Positions 1-7,821 of a stretch of DNA of 64,000 nucleotides are shown piece after piece. The stretch comes from JAHQVI01 sp050330195. Lineage in GTDB: Bacteria > Pseudomonadota > Alphaproteobacteria > Rhizobiales > Rhodomicrobiaceae. Location of the stretch: positions 1 to 64,000 of the forward strand of contig JBHJOB010000009.1 of the NCBI GenBank assembly GCA_050330195.1. Direction: 5' to 3'. Numbering within the stretch: the first letter of the stretch is position 1; each line of letters begins with the position of its first letter. The notes under the pieces were generated by a model that saw nothing but the letters and a program-made list of their open reading frames with translations, was not told the origin of the DNA and did no database searches. Made by a program: the position numbers and the translations under genes.

Positions 1-1229
1 CGGCTTGACAGCAGATCGCCGCGATTGACGCCGAAATGCTTCATGACGACCCGCAGAATATCGTCGATCTTGACCCGCCGCGGTTCCTTGCCGCGAATGA
101 GATCGCCGATGATCTGCTCTGCACTATCGACACTGATCGGCTGAGAGGTGAGCTGATAGGCGGCGTGAATGCGGGTGATCGCGCCCTCAAGTTCGCGGCC
201 GCTTTCGGTCAGCTGGGAGGCAAGAAACTCGATGACCGGCTCCGGAATGCCAAATCCGCGTTCCTGCTCGGCTTTTTCCGCCGCACGGCGCTTCAGGATC
301 TTGTAGCGCAGATCATAGTCGAGGGGGGCAACCTCTGCGACCAGTCCGCCTGACAGCCGGGACCGCATGCGCGCATCGAAACTTTCAAGCTGCATCGGCG
401 GGCAATCGGCCGCAACGACTACCTGCTTCCCGCCGTCGATCAGCGAATTCAGCGTGTGGCAGAATTCCTGCTGGAATGTACGGCCCTGAAGGAATTCGAT
501 GTCGTCGATCAGAAGAATGTCGATGGCGCGGATCTTGTCCTTGAAGGATACGGAATCGCGAGACTGCAAGGCGTCCGCGAAACTGTACATAAAGCGTTCG
601 GCCGTCAGGTAGAGCAGCTTCGCATTCGGCTTGAGGCGCTTGACCTCCCAGGCTATGGCATGCAGCAGATGAGTCTTGCCGAGGCCGACCTTTGCATGAA
701 TGTAAAGCGGATTGTAGCGCAGAGGGTGGTCAGCCACGGCCTCGGTCACCTGAAGCGCGGCGGCATGAGCGAGTCTGTTCGAGGCGCCCACCAGGAATGA
801 GGAAAAGGTGAACCGGCTTTCCAGCGGAGAACCTTCGAAACCATCCCAACCGGTGCGGCCGTCGCGCGGCGTGTCGCCGGCGCGGTCGGACTCGATCCGT
901 GGCGCAGCCGGCTTGGCGGCAACCTGTTCGCGGCGGCGTTCGGCCAGGGCGGCGTCATGAGGCTGGCGGACACGGAACTCCACCCGGTCCACCCCGGCCA
1001 GTTCGGCGCTACAGCAGGCGGTCAGGCGCTCGGCGTAATGCGACTGAAGCCAGTTCCGCAGGAATTTCGTCGGAACGGAAACCTGAACGACGCCGGCCTG
1101 ATAGGAATCGAGTTCCATACGGCCAAACCAGCTCGTGAATACATCTTCGCCAAGCTCGGCGCGCAATCTCGCTTGCACACGCCGCCATTTGCCTTCTATC
1201 GCATTGGCGCTTAATTCTAACGTTGTCAC
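1..1229 (-). CDS. dnaA: DnaA, chromosomal replication initiator (3' end beyond window)
   Basis: DnaA binds origin DNA and, as an ATP-bound AAA+ oligomer, melts oriC. Reading the minus strand from a GTG at 1229 gives 409 residues before the window edge. The N-terminal DnaB-interaction domain (EGKWRRVQARL) is followed by a linker. Next comes the AAA+ core with Walker A GLGKTHLL (Lys about 185) and Walker B ILLIDDIEF (Asp about 242-243). Domain IV begins at KIDDILRVVMKHFGV, and its DNA-binding helix-turn-helix lies outside the window. A GGGG run about 8 nt upstream supports the GTG start. Roughly the last 70-90 residues are missing, judged from normal family length. The identification is secure. 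No clear DnaA boxes were seen in the leader. Confidence 0.96.
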   Translation of the reverse strand, partial: MTTLELSANAIEGKWRRVQARLRAELGEDVFTSWFGRMELDSYQAGVVQVSVPTKFLRNWLQSHYAERLTACCSAELAGVDRVEFRVRQPHDAALAERRREQVAAKPAAPRIESDRAGDTPRDGRTGWDGFEGSPLESRFTFSSFLVGASNRLAHAAALQVTEAVADHPLRYNPLYIHAKVGLGKTHLLHAIAWEVKRLKPNAKLLYLTAERFMYSFADALQSRDSVSFKDKIRAIDILLIDDIEFLQGRTFQQEFCHTLNSLIDGGKQVVVAADCPPMQLESFDARMRSRLSGGLVAEVAPLDYDLRYKILKRRAAEKAEQERGFGIPEPVIEFLASQLTESGRELEGAITRIHAAYQLTSQPISVDSAEQIIGDLIRGKEPRRVKIDDILRVVMKHFGVNRGDLLSS

Positions 1230-1342
1230 AGCAAATACCCCGCTAATACAGCTCGCAGCAGCACAACGGCCGCGCAAAGCCATTCACGCCGTTTCTTGAT
1301 GAACGGCTGTTCGAATCGGATGGGAAATCAGAACCGGTGGAC

Positions 1343-1807
1343 TTATGCCGCCCTGGATCTCAGAGGAATAAGGACCGCGGTGCGCTGTTCGTTCTGAGTC
1401 GGCAGAACGGCAGTAAGTATCCGTGCCTTATCGTTTTTCTCTGAAGAGATGCTTTCCGCCTTCGCCTGAACCGCGTTCCTGCAGTAGGAAGGCAGAGCCG
1501 GACTCAGCATGCGGCTTGCAGCAACGGCCTGGGATGATTGTCCACGCCGGGCAAGCAAGACGGAAAGATCGTAGAACTGTTCGCAAATTTGCCGGGCGAG
1601 TTTGCGGTAGACGACAGCGGCCACTCTGTCGCGCCAACTCGCTTCCTGTTCGGCGCTTGTATCGCTTCTATTCAGAACACTGGTCGTCAGCATCGTGTGC
1701 CTGGGCGCAGACTGACGCCGCATGACCTCACGCGCCTCGATCCAGGCCCATGTGACCCGTCTTTGGCGGCACTGAGCCACGTGCTCGCGCTCTAACCCGC
1801 TAAACAT
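1343..1807 (-). CDS. Hypothetical protein, 154 residues, between rpsT and dnaA
   Basis: I do not recognise this family. The ATG at 1807 follows a perfect AGGAGG with a 5-nt spacer, which is the main evidence that it is translated. A longer in-frame extension upstream has no such site. The product is basic and Arg/Gln-rich, has no signal peptide or membrane helix, and is mostly helical in character (for example ARQICEQFYDLSVLL). Two Cys residues are near the middle and C-terminus. It lies 113 bp before dnaA on the same strand, so it may share the dnaA transcript. Its position makes a role linked to replication thinkable, but nothing in the sequence shows it. Confidence 0.6.
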   Translation of the reverse strand: MFSGLEREHVAQCRQRRVTWAWIEAREVMRRQSAPRHTMLTTSVLNRSDTSAEQEASWRDRVAAVVYRKLARQICEQFYDLSVLLARRGQSSQAVAASRMLSPALPSYCRNAVQAKAESISSEKNDKARILTAVLPTQNEQRTAVLIPLRSRAA

Positions 1808-2137
1808 AAAAACCTCCTGCTCGATAACCGCAATCGCGCTTCTAGAAAGCCGTCCAACGCCGCACAGATAGAAGCTCACATGAGCGAGAAAGCAGTCTCC
1901 TCGATAACCACAAAAACCTTCAACGAAATCATTCCATCAGCGCTCGCAATTGCCACCTTGCAAACGCCAGGAACGGCGGTACGCAATACAATGAAAAAAT
2001 CAGGAGGGGAAAACATCCCCGTTCGGATGGCTGAAAATATACACCCCTCCTTTCCGGCTGGCAATCAGTGCGCCTGCAGTGCCCGCTCAGTGCGGGGCTG
2101 GAAGAGGGGTGAGGGATGGGGGACAGAAAAGGCACGC

Positions 2138-2340
2138 GACTCACTTAATTCACTCTAACTAACTGTAATTAATATGAGAATCACAACAAACTCCGACGAT
2201 GGACTTTGCACTAAGGGTCAACACGAATCCGCCGATGTTGCCCAATTTTTTCTTGATTGCGTAAAAGTCATTAACGCAATCCTAGATTGCATTTTGTTAC
2301 CAAATCATTAACGCGTTGATTCACAATGGATTCTGTCATG
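2138..2340. promoter_or_regulatory. AT-rich block with GANTC cluster and short repeats (regulatory or origin candidate)
   Basis: The gap 1808-2427 has no convincing gene. Within it, 2138-2340 is clearly AT-rich compared with its GC-rich surroundings. It carries five GANTC sites (2138, 2178, 2225, 2318, 2329); about one is expected by chance in this length. GANTC is the site of the CcrM methylase of alphaproteobacteria. There is also a perfect inverted repeat GATTGCGT/ACGCAATC (2255-2262 and 2274-2281), a third GATTGC at 2285, and a direct repeat CATTAACGC (2269-2277 and 2306-2314). These features suit a cell-cycle-controlled promoter or an origin element. No consensus DnaA box (TTATNCACA) was found, so an origin call is only inference. 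Confidence 0.4.
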
Positions 2341-2352
2341 AAGGGACAAGAC

Positions 2353-2380
2353 GCAAAAACGCCCAGCAAAAGCCGGGCGT
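2353..2380 (-). terminator. Rho-independent terminator of rpsT
   Basis: On the minus strand the sequence forms the stem CGCCCGGC/GCTGGGCG with a TTTT loop, followed by TTTTTGC. It lies about 50 bp downstream of the rpsT stop codon. It should separate rpsT transcription from the downstream unknown gene and dnaA. Confidence 0.8.
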
Positions 2381-2427
2381 GATATTCATGCAACAGGGAC
2401 TTGAGAGTCGCGGAATCAGCGTGAAAG

Positions 2428-2694
2428 CTAACTCGCGAGGGCGCGAATCCGGGCCGACAGACGCGAGATTTTCCGTGAAGCGGTATTCTTATGAACCACG
2501 CCCTTCTGCGCGCCGCGCATGATTTCCGGCTGAGCGGCCCGCAGAGCGGTCTCTGCCGATGATTTGTCGCCCGAGGCAATCGCTTCCTCGACCTTGCGGA
2601 TGAAGGTGCGCACGCGGCTGCGGCGGTTCTTGTTGATCGCAGTGCGGCGTTCGCTGACGCGAACCGCCTTCTTGGCGGATTTGGTATTGGCCAT
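2428..2694 (-). CDS. rpsT: 30S ribosomal protein S20
   Basis: Small basic ribosomal protein that binds 16S rRNA at the 5' and 3' minor domains. The 88-residue product begins MANTKSAKKAVRVSERRT, the S20 signature, and ends in ISRLSARIRAL, the normal length for the family. An in-frame extension of 16 codons upstream is rejected because the conserved N-terminus starts at the ATG at 2694. In many alphaproteobacteria rpsT lies directly beside dnaA; here about 1.2 kb with an extra ORF separates them. An intrinsic terminator follows at 2353-2380. Confidence 0.97.
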   Translation of the reverse strand: MANTKSAKKAVRVSERRTAINKNRRSRVRTFIRKVEEAIASGDKSSAETALRAAQPEIMRGAQKGVVHKNTASRKISRLSARIRALAS

Positions 2695-2888
2695 GTTTCT
2701 CTTGATACCTTGAAAATCTGATACGAGGCTCGCGCGGCTCATGCCGCAAGCACATCCCGAACGGAATTCTTGCCGCGCGGGGTAGAAAGCTTGTTGCGTG
2801 TATAATACTCGTCACTTAAGACGTCAATCGAAGAGCGCTTTCATCAAGCGCTTTACACGGCATCCCTCACCCTGCTCCCGAGAGAATC

Positions 2889-3896
2889 ATGAAAGTTCTG
2901 GTTACAGGCGCGGCCGGCTTTATCGGCTTTTTCACCGTGAAACGCCTTCTCGATCTCGGGCACCAGGTTGTCGGGCTCGATAATCTGAACGATTATTACG
3001 ATCCCGCGCTCAAGCGGGCAAGGCTGGCGCAACTTGACGGACGTAACGGCTTTCACTTCATCCGGGCCGATCTCGCCGACCGCGCCGCGATGGAAAATCT
3101 CTTCGAAACCGAAAGGCCGGAGCGCGTCGTGCATCTGGCCGCGCAGGCCGGCGTGCGCTACTCCATCGACAATCCGCACGCCTATATGAGCTCGAACATC
3201 ACCGGCTTTTTGCACATTCTGGAAGGCTGCCGCGCCATCGGCGCCGGGCATCTCGTCTATGCGTCCTCATCTTCTGTCTATGGCGCCAATACGGAGATGC
3301 CGTTCAGCGTGCATCACAATGTCGATCATCCATACAGCCTGTATGGCGCGACGAAAAAGTCGAACGAGCTGATGGCGCACAGCTACGCTCATCTTTACGG
3401 GCTGCCAACGACGGGCTTGCGCTTCTTCACTGTGTACGGTCCGTGGGGCCGCCCGGACATGGCGCTGTTCACTTTCACGCAGAAGATCCTCGCAGGCGAA
3501 ACGATCGACGTCTTCAATCACGGCAGGCACGCACGGGATTTCACCTATATCGATGATATTGTGGAGGGGGTCGTTCGGGTGCTCGATCATGCGCCGGAAC
3601 CCGATCCGGCCTGGAACGGCGGCGCGCCCGATCCGGGCACGTCTTCCGCGCCCTACCGGATCCACAATATCGGCAATCACAATCCGGTCGAGCTGATGGA
3701 TTTCATCGGCGCGATCGAGAAAGCAACCGGACGCACGGCGCAGAAGAATTTTCTGCCCATGCAGGCTGGGGACGTCCCGGCTACCTATGCCGATGTCGGC
3801 GATCTGATGCGCGATGTCGGATTTGCGCCCGACACGCCGATCGAGGAAGGGATCGAGCGCTTCGTTGCCTGGTATCGGGATTATTACGGCGTCTGA
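2889..3896 (+). CDS. NAD-dependent epimerase, UDP-glucuronate 4-epimerase type
   Basis: Extended short-chain dehydrogenase of 335 residues that probably interconverts UDP-glucuronate and UDP-galacturonate for surface polysaccharide synthesis. The Rossmann motif GAAGFIG is at residues 7-13. The catalytic residues are the Ser run in ASSSSVYG (about 125-132) and the YxxxK pair Tyr152/Lys156 in LYGATKK. The DNLNDYYDPALKRARL segment is typical of the UDP-glucuronate epimerase group (CapI/LpsL) rather than GalE. The exact substrate is an inference from that similarity. It is the only plus-strand gene in this minus-strand stretch. Its last 13 bp overlap the tail of the convergent methyltransferase gene, and together they look like an inserted polysaccharide module. 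Confidence 0.85.
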   Translation: MKVLVTGAAGFIGFFTVKRLLDLGHQVVGLDNLNDYYDPALKRARLAQLDGRNGFHFIRADLADRAAMENLFETERPERVVHLAAQAGVRYSIDNPHAYMSSNITGFLHILEGCRAIGAGHLVYASSSSVYGANTEMPFSVHHNVDHPYSLYGATKKSNELMAHSYAHLYGLPTTGLRFFTVYGPWGRPDMALFTFTQKILAGETIDVFNHGRHARDFTYIDDIVEGVVRVLDHAPEPDPAWNGGAPDPGTSSAPYRIHNIGNHNPVELMDFIGAIEKATGRTAQKNFLPMQAGDVPATYADVGDLMRDVGFAPDTPIEEGIERFVAWYRDYYGV

Positions 3897-4684
3897 TCGC
3901 CGCGCGTCGGCCTCGCCGCCCAGTGGCCGCGCCGGAAGGGAGCCAGATAGTTCGGCGGCTGGTAATGTTTTTCCGCCGTGAACGGTTCGACAAAGCCGGA
4001 CAGATCTTCCTTCTCCGAGACGAAAAACGCGTTCACGCCATAAAAATCGCAAGCAACCAGCCGGTAGCCCTGTTCCGCGCCGAGCAGCTCCAGCGACTTC
4101 AGACTTGCGCCAAAATGGGTCGAACCGTCCCAGACGGCGGCGGACTGGTAGGGCACGACAAATTCCCAGCTCGGCGGGATGGAGGCGTTATATTCGATGC
4201 ACGCCGTCCGCGCCCGATAGCGTCGGCCGAGCGCGCGCCATATATAATAAGTGTTCATGTCCAGATCGACGCTCAGATAGTCGAGCCGCTCCGGCGCATC
4301 CGCTTCAGCAAGAAGCGCCTCGATATTCTCGGCCGTGACCATTGCCTCGATCAGCCTGAGCTGCCCGGATGCCAGCGGGGCGGCAAAATCCTTGCGGATC
4401 GCGGCGCAGGCCCTGGCGCTGCCCTCGACCCATATGCCGGACCAGCCGAGCGCGAGCAGCAGCCGGGTCGTGTTCTCGCGGCCGTCGCCTGCGCCGATCT
4501 CGACGAAGGTGCGGTTGCGCACGCCGATGCGGCGGAAGATTTCCGCTATGATGCCGTCTTCCGGTCCCTGGCTGAAACATTGCGTCGTGCACAGGCACAG
4601 CTCGCGCGGATCGCGGCTGGCGGAAAGGCGGGTCAGCGCCAGCTCATAGACAAGTGCGGTGACGTCTTTTTGCGTGGCGTCCAT
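3884..4684 (-). CDS. FkbM/Methyltransf_21-like methyltransferase
   Basis: Likely SAM-dependent methyltransferase of 266 residues. The segment TFVEIGAGDGRENTTRLL (about residues 55-72) matches the motif I region of the FkbM/Methyltransf_21 group (VDVGANxG in relatives). Following it, GWSGIWVEGSARACAAI fits motif II, and DYLSVDLDMNTYYIWRAL fits the post-III strand. Such enzymes often methylate sugars or lipids in surface glycans, which would suit the neighbouring epimerase, but the substrate is unknown. The 3' ends of the two genes overlap by 13 bp tail to tail. The gap to the enoyl-CoA hydratase stop is only 7 bp, so read-through from that gene is possible. Confidence 0.7.
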   Translation of the reverse strand: MDATQKDVTALVYELALTRLSASRDPRELCLCTTQCFSQGPEDGIIAEIFRRIGVRNRTFVEIGAGDGRENTTRLLLALGWSGIWVEGSARACAAIRKDFAAPLASGQLRLIEAMVTAENIEALLAEADAPERLDYLSVDLDMNTYYIWRALGRRYRARTACIEYNASIPPSWEFVVPYQSAAVWDGSTHFGASLKSLELLGAEQGYRLVACDFYGVNAFFVSEKEDLSGFVEPFTAEKHYQPPNYLAPFRRGHWAARPTRGDQTP

Positions 4685-4691
4685 ATAAACT

Positions 4692-5465
4692 CTAGCGATT
4701 CCGGAAATTGGCTTTGCGTTTCTCGGCGAAGGCCGCCATGCCCTCTTTCTGATCTTCGGTCGCGAAAAGCGACTGGAAAACCCGCCGCTCGAAACGCACG
4801 CCTTCGCTCAGCGTCGTCTCATAGGCGCGGTTGACCGCTTCCTTCGCGGTAATCGCCGCAACCATCGACGATGCGGCAATCTTGCCCGCCGCCTTCATCG
4901 CCTCGCCCATCACGGCGTCATCGGCAACGATCCGGCTGACCAGCCCGCAGCGCTCGGCCTCGGCTGCGTCCATCATCCGTCCTGTCAGGCACAGATCCAT
5001 CGCCTTGGCCTTGCCGATGAAGCGCGCAAGACGCTGCGTGCCGCCCGCGCCGGGAATGACGCCGAGATTGATCTCCGGCTGGCCGAATTTCGCGCCTTCG
5101 CCCGCGATGATGAAGTCGCACATCATCGCCATCTCGCAGCCTCCGCCCAGCGCAAAGCCGCGCACAGCGGCAATGACCGGCTTGCGGCAACGGCCCAGCC
5201 GCTCCCATGGCGCGATGAAGTCGTGATTGAAGACCTCGATGAAGCCTTTCGACTGCATTTCCTTGATGTCGGCTCCGGCGGCGAAGGCTTTTTCGGATCC
5301 CGTCAGCACGATGCAGCCAATGCCGCTGTCGGCTTCGAAATCGTCCAGCGCTGCGTTCAACTCGCTGACGAGCTTCGTGTTCAGGGCATTGAGTGCTTCA
5401 GGCCGGTTCAGTGTTATGACGCCGACGCCGTCCTTCTTCTCCGCAAGGATCGTCTCAAAGCTCAT
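4692..5465 (-). CDS. Enoyl-CoA hydratase (crotonase)
   Basis: Hydrates trans-2-enoyl-CoA in beta-oxidation. The 257-residue length is typical for short-chain crotonases. It starts MSFETILAEK at 5465, preceded by GGAGG with good spacing; a longer frame to 5531 lacks this signal. The oxyanion-hole segment AFAAGADIKEM and the active-site region ALGGGCEMAMMCD, with the glutamate in QPEINLGVIPGAGGTQRL, match true hydratases (both catalytic Glu regions present). The gene lies 22 bp downstream of mutM on the same strand, a pairing usual beside dnaA/rpsT in Rhizobiales. Confidence 0.92.
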   Translation of the reverse strand: MSFETILAEKKDGVGVITLNRPEALNALNTKLVSELNAALDDFEADSGIGCIVLTGSEKAFAAGADIKEMQSKGFIEVFNHDFIAPWERLGRCRKPVIAAVRGFALGGGCEMAMMCDFIIAGEGAKFGQPEINLGVIPGAGGTQRLARFIGKAKAMDLCLTGRMMDAAEAERCGLVSRIVADDAVMGEAMKAAGKIAASSMVAAITAKEAVNRAYETTLSEGVRFERRVFQSLFATEDQKEGMAAFAEKRKANFRNR

Positions 5466-5487
5466 GGCTGCGCCTCCGTTTGACTGT

Positions 5488-6375
5488 TCACGCTTTCTGA
5501 CATTTAGGACAATAGAATGTCGAGCGCCCATTTTGCACCAGCCGCCTCACCGTTCCGCCGCAGCGCGGCTTCCGGCAAGGATCGCCCTCGCGCCCATAGA
5601 CATCGAAACTGTGCTGGAAATAGCCGAGCGAGCCATCAGCCTTGCGGTAATCGCGCAAGGAGGAACCGCCCGCCGCAATGGCGTCTTGAAGAACAGCGCG
5701 TATGGCGGGCGCAAGCCGTCTGGCGGCCGCCGTGGGCGCTCCGGTTCTTGACGCCAGCACGGAGGCGGGTGCTTCCGGAGACAGAGCGGAGCGATATAGC
5801 GCCTCGCAGACATAAATATTGCCGAGCCCCGCGATGATCCGCTGATCCAGAAGGAAGGCTTTTAGCGGCTGTTTGCGCGGGCGCCCTCGCGCCGCAAGAA
5901 ACGCGGCATCCAGCAAATCGCCCAGCGGTTCGATGCCGAGCCCCCGGAAATGCGGGTGCGCGGCCATCTCGCCCGAGCCGATCAGGGTCATATAGCCGAA
6001 ACGGCGGACGTCATTATAGCGGATCACGGCGAGATTGCTCATCTCGAAGACGACATGATCATGCTTGTCGCTGCCGCCGGTTTCATGGGTGAACGCGCCG
6101 GGCATCGCCGCCGCCTGCGCAGGATTTTCGATGACGAACCGGCCGCTCATGCCCAGATGCATGGCCAGAACCTGTCCGTCATCCAGACCCGCCAGCAGAT
6201 ATTTCGCCCGGCGGCTCAGGCTTTCGACGCGCCGTCCTTCCAGCCGCGGCGCAAAATTCTCCGGAAACGGAAACCTCAAATCTGCCCGCCGCTGCTCGAC
6301 GCGCGCGAAAACCGCGTTCTCCAGCACCGGCGCAAGGCCGCGGCAGACCGTCTCGACTTCGGGAAGCTCGGGCAT
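5488..6375 (-). CDS. mutM: Formamidopyrimidine-DNA glycosylase (Fpg/MutM)
   Basis: Base-excision repair enzyme that removes 8-oxoguanine and FapyG and nicks the strand by beta/delta elimination. The start is set at MPELPEVET (6375) because the N-terminal Pro2 is the nucleophile and Glu3 is catalytic; the four-codon extension upstream is therefore rejected. The H2TH region contains LLDQRIIAGLGNIYVCEALY. The C-terminal zinc finger has four Cys ligands (CRKPRC ... YCPKCQK). Length is 295 residues, normal for the family. It is divergent from the MaoC/ubiE group, with about 160 bp between. Confidence 0.97.
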   Translation of the reverse strand: MPELPEVETVCRGLAPVLENAVFARVEQRRADLRFPFPENFAPRLEGRRVESLSRRAKYLLAGLDDGQVLAMHLGMSGRFVIENPAQAAAMPGAFTHETGGSDKHDHVVFEMSNLAVIRYNDVRRFGYMTLIGSGEMAAHPHFRGLGIEPLGDLLDAAFLAARGRPRKQPLKAFLLDQRIIAGLGNIYVCEALYRSALSPEAPASVLASRTGAPTAAARRLAPAIRAVLQDAIAAGGSSLRDYRKADGSLGYFQHSFDVYGREGDPCRKPRCGGTVRRLVQNGRSTFYCPKCQKA

Positions 6376-6537
6376 TGAGATCTTCACTCCGCAGGGTGCG
6401 GCCCGTCATGAGGGAGCGCCCTGTGCAAGGTGTGCACAACTACTATTGCAGGCAAGGGCGACAGACAAGTCGCTCCGGATCAGGATGCCGTGATATTCCT
6501 CCTGTCCTGAACGACGAGACCAACATGGGAGGCGGGA

Positions 6538-7005
6538 ATGGCTGACTTTCAGCTCGCAATTGGCGACAGCGTGCGCGTATCCAAGACAATCGGCGAGAGC
6601 GACGTCTATCTTTTCGCGGGAATAACGGGCGATTTCTCCTCCAACCACGTCAATGAGGAGATCATGCGCGGCTCGCCCTATGGCGGGCGGATCGCTCATG
6701 GCGCGCTGATGGTCGGCTTCATGTCGACCGCATCGACGGCGATTCTGGAGAAGAAAGCCGATGCCGCGATCCCCGGCCTGACGCCCGTCACGCTGGGCTA
6801 CGACCGTGTGCGCTTTCTCGGCGCCGTCCGGATCGGAGACACGATCACCGTCGAGTATACGGTGACGAAAATCGACGCCGACGCCCGCCGATCCTACGCG
6901 AAAATCGAAATCTTCAACCAGCGCAGGGAGATCGTCGCGGCGGCCGAGCACATCATGAAATGGGTCGGAAGCGGCGATTTACCGCCAGCCGCGCAAGGCC
7001 GCTGA
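6538..7005 (+). CDS. MaoC-family (R)-specific enoyl-CoA hydratase
   Basis: Hotdog-fold dehydratase of 155 residues. The ITGDFSSNHVNEEI stretch (about 28-41) contains the Asp and His expected of the MaoC hydratase catalytic pair (D-x4-H-x-[ND]). GRIAHGALMVGFMSTA fits the following conserved Gly/His region. Such enzymes make (R)-3-hydroxyacyl-CoA from enoyl-CoA, feeding polyhydroxyalkanoate or linking beta-oxidation and fatty-acid synthesis. GGGAGGCGGGA directly before the ATG is a strong ribosome-binding site. It is followed 47 bp later by ubiE, probably in one transcript. The substrate is not deducible. Confidence 0.85.
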   Translation: MADFQLAIGDSVRVSKTIGESDVYLFAGITGDFSSNHVNEEIMRGSPYGGRIAHGALMVGFMSTASTAILEKKADAAIPGLTPVTLGYDRVRFLGAVRIGDTITVEYTVTKIDADARRSYAKIEIFNQRREIVAAAEHIMKWVGSGDLPPAAQGR

Positions 7006-7052
7006 GGCAAAAACCCGCTTGGCCATTTTCCCAAGCCTGCTAAATATACGCC

Positions 7053-7817
7053 ATGACCGAAAGCACCACGCAGGACGGCGAGGCCAGTTTCGGCTTTCGC
7101 AATGTCACAAGCGGCGAGCGCCAGAGCCTCGTCAACGATGTCTTCGCCCGGGTGGCGAACCGCTACGACCTGATGAACGATCTGATGTCGGGCGGCGTTC
7201 ACAGGCTCTGGAAGAACGATCTCATCAACTGGCTGGCTCCTTCGAAAACGACGCCGCAAAGTCTGCTCGACGTGGCTGGCGGCACCGGCGACATTGCCAG
7301 CCGCTTCCTCGATGCCGCTCACCCGGAGGCGACCGTCGCCATCTGCGACATCAGCGGCGAAATGCTGGAGGCGGGCCGCGCCCGGCATGGCGGCCGCTAC
7401 GGGGACCGGCTGCGTTTCGTGCAGGGGAACGCCGAAGCCATGCCTTTCCCGGACAGGAATTTCGACGCCTACGCCATCGCTTTCGGCATCCGCAATGTCA
7501 CGAATATCGATGCCGCGCTCGCCGAAGCCTTCCGCGTGCTCAAGCGGGGCGGGCGATTCATGTGCCTGGAATTTTCGGAGGTGCAAACGCCTATGCTGGA
7601 CAAGGCCTACGACGCCTTTTCCTTCAACGTCATTCCCCGGCTCGGTGAACTCGTCGCGAAGGACGGCGACAGCTACCGCTATCTCGTCGAGAGTATCCGC
7701 CGCTTTCCGAAACAGGAGCGTTTTGCCGAGATGATCCGCGCCGCGGGCTTCGAGCGCGTGCAATACCGGAATCTGAGCAGCGGGATCGCCGCCCTGCATT
7801 CCGGCTGGAGGATCTAG
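7053..7817 (+). CDS. ubiE: Demethylmenaquinone/ubiquinone C-methyltransferase UbiE
   Basis: SAM-dependent C-methyltransferase of ubiquinone synthesis (254 residues). Family signatures are present: VFARVANRYDLMNDLMSGGVHRLWK, the SAM motif LLDVAGGTGD (71-80), and the conserved AFGIRNVTNID followed by EAFRVLKRGGRF. The C-terminal GIAALHSGWRI is typical. In many alphaproteobacteria ubiE is followed by ubiB; here an acyl-CoA dehydrogenase follows with only a 4-bp gap, so the usual quinone operon has been rearranged or differs in this lineage. Confidence 0.96.
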   Translation: MTESTTQDGEASFGFRNVTSGERQSLVNDVFARVANRYDLMNDLMSGGVHRLWKNDLINWLAPSKTTPQSLLDVAGGTGDIASRFLDAAHPEATVAICDISGEMLEAGRARHGGRYGDRLRFVQGNAEAMPFPDRNFDAYAIAFGIRNVTNIDAALAEAFRVLKRGGRFMCLEFSEVQTPMLDKAYDAFSFNVIPRLGELVAKDGDSYRYLVESIRRFPKQERFAEMIRAAGFERVQYRNLSSGIAALHSGWRI

Positions 7818-7821
7818 CGCC

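Noticed and set aside
1230..1342. DnaA boxes in the dnaA leader
   Set aside because: No TTATNCACA-like sequence was found on either strand within this gap.
1880..2158. A 92-codon plus-strand ORF in the rpsT-dnaA gap
   Set aside because: No ribosome-binding site and no recognisable features. It opposes the direction of its neighbours and runs into the AT-rich block.
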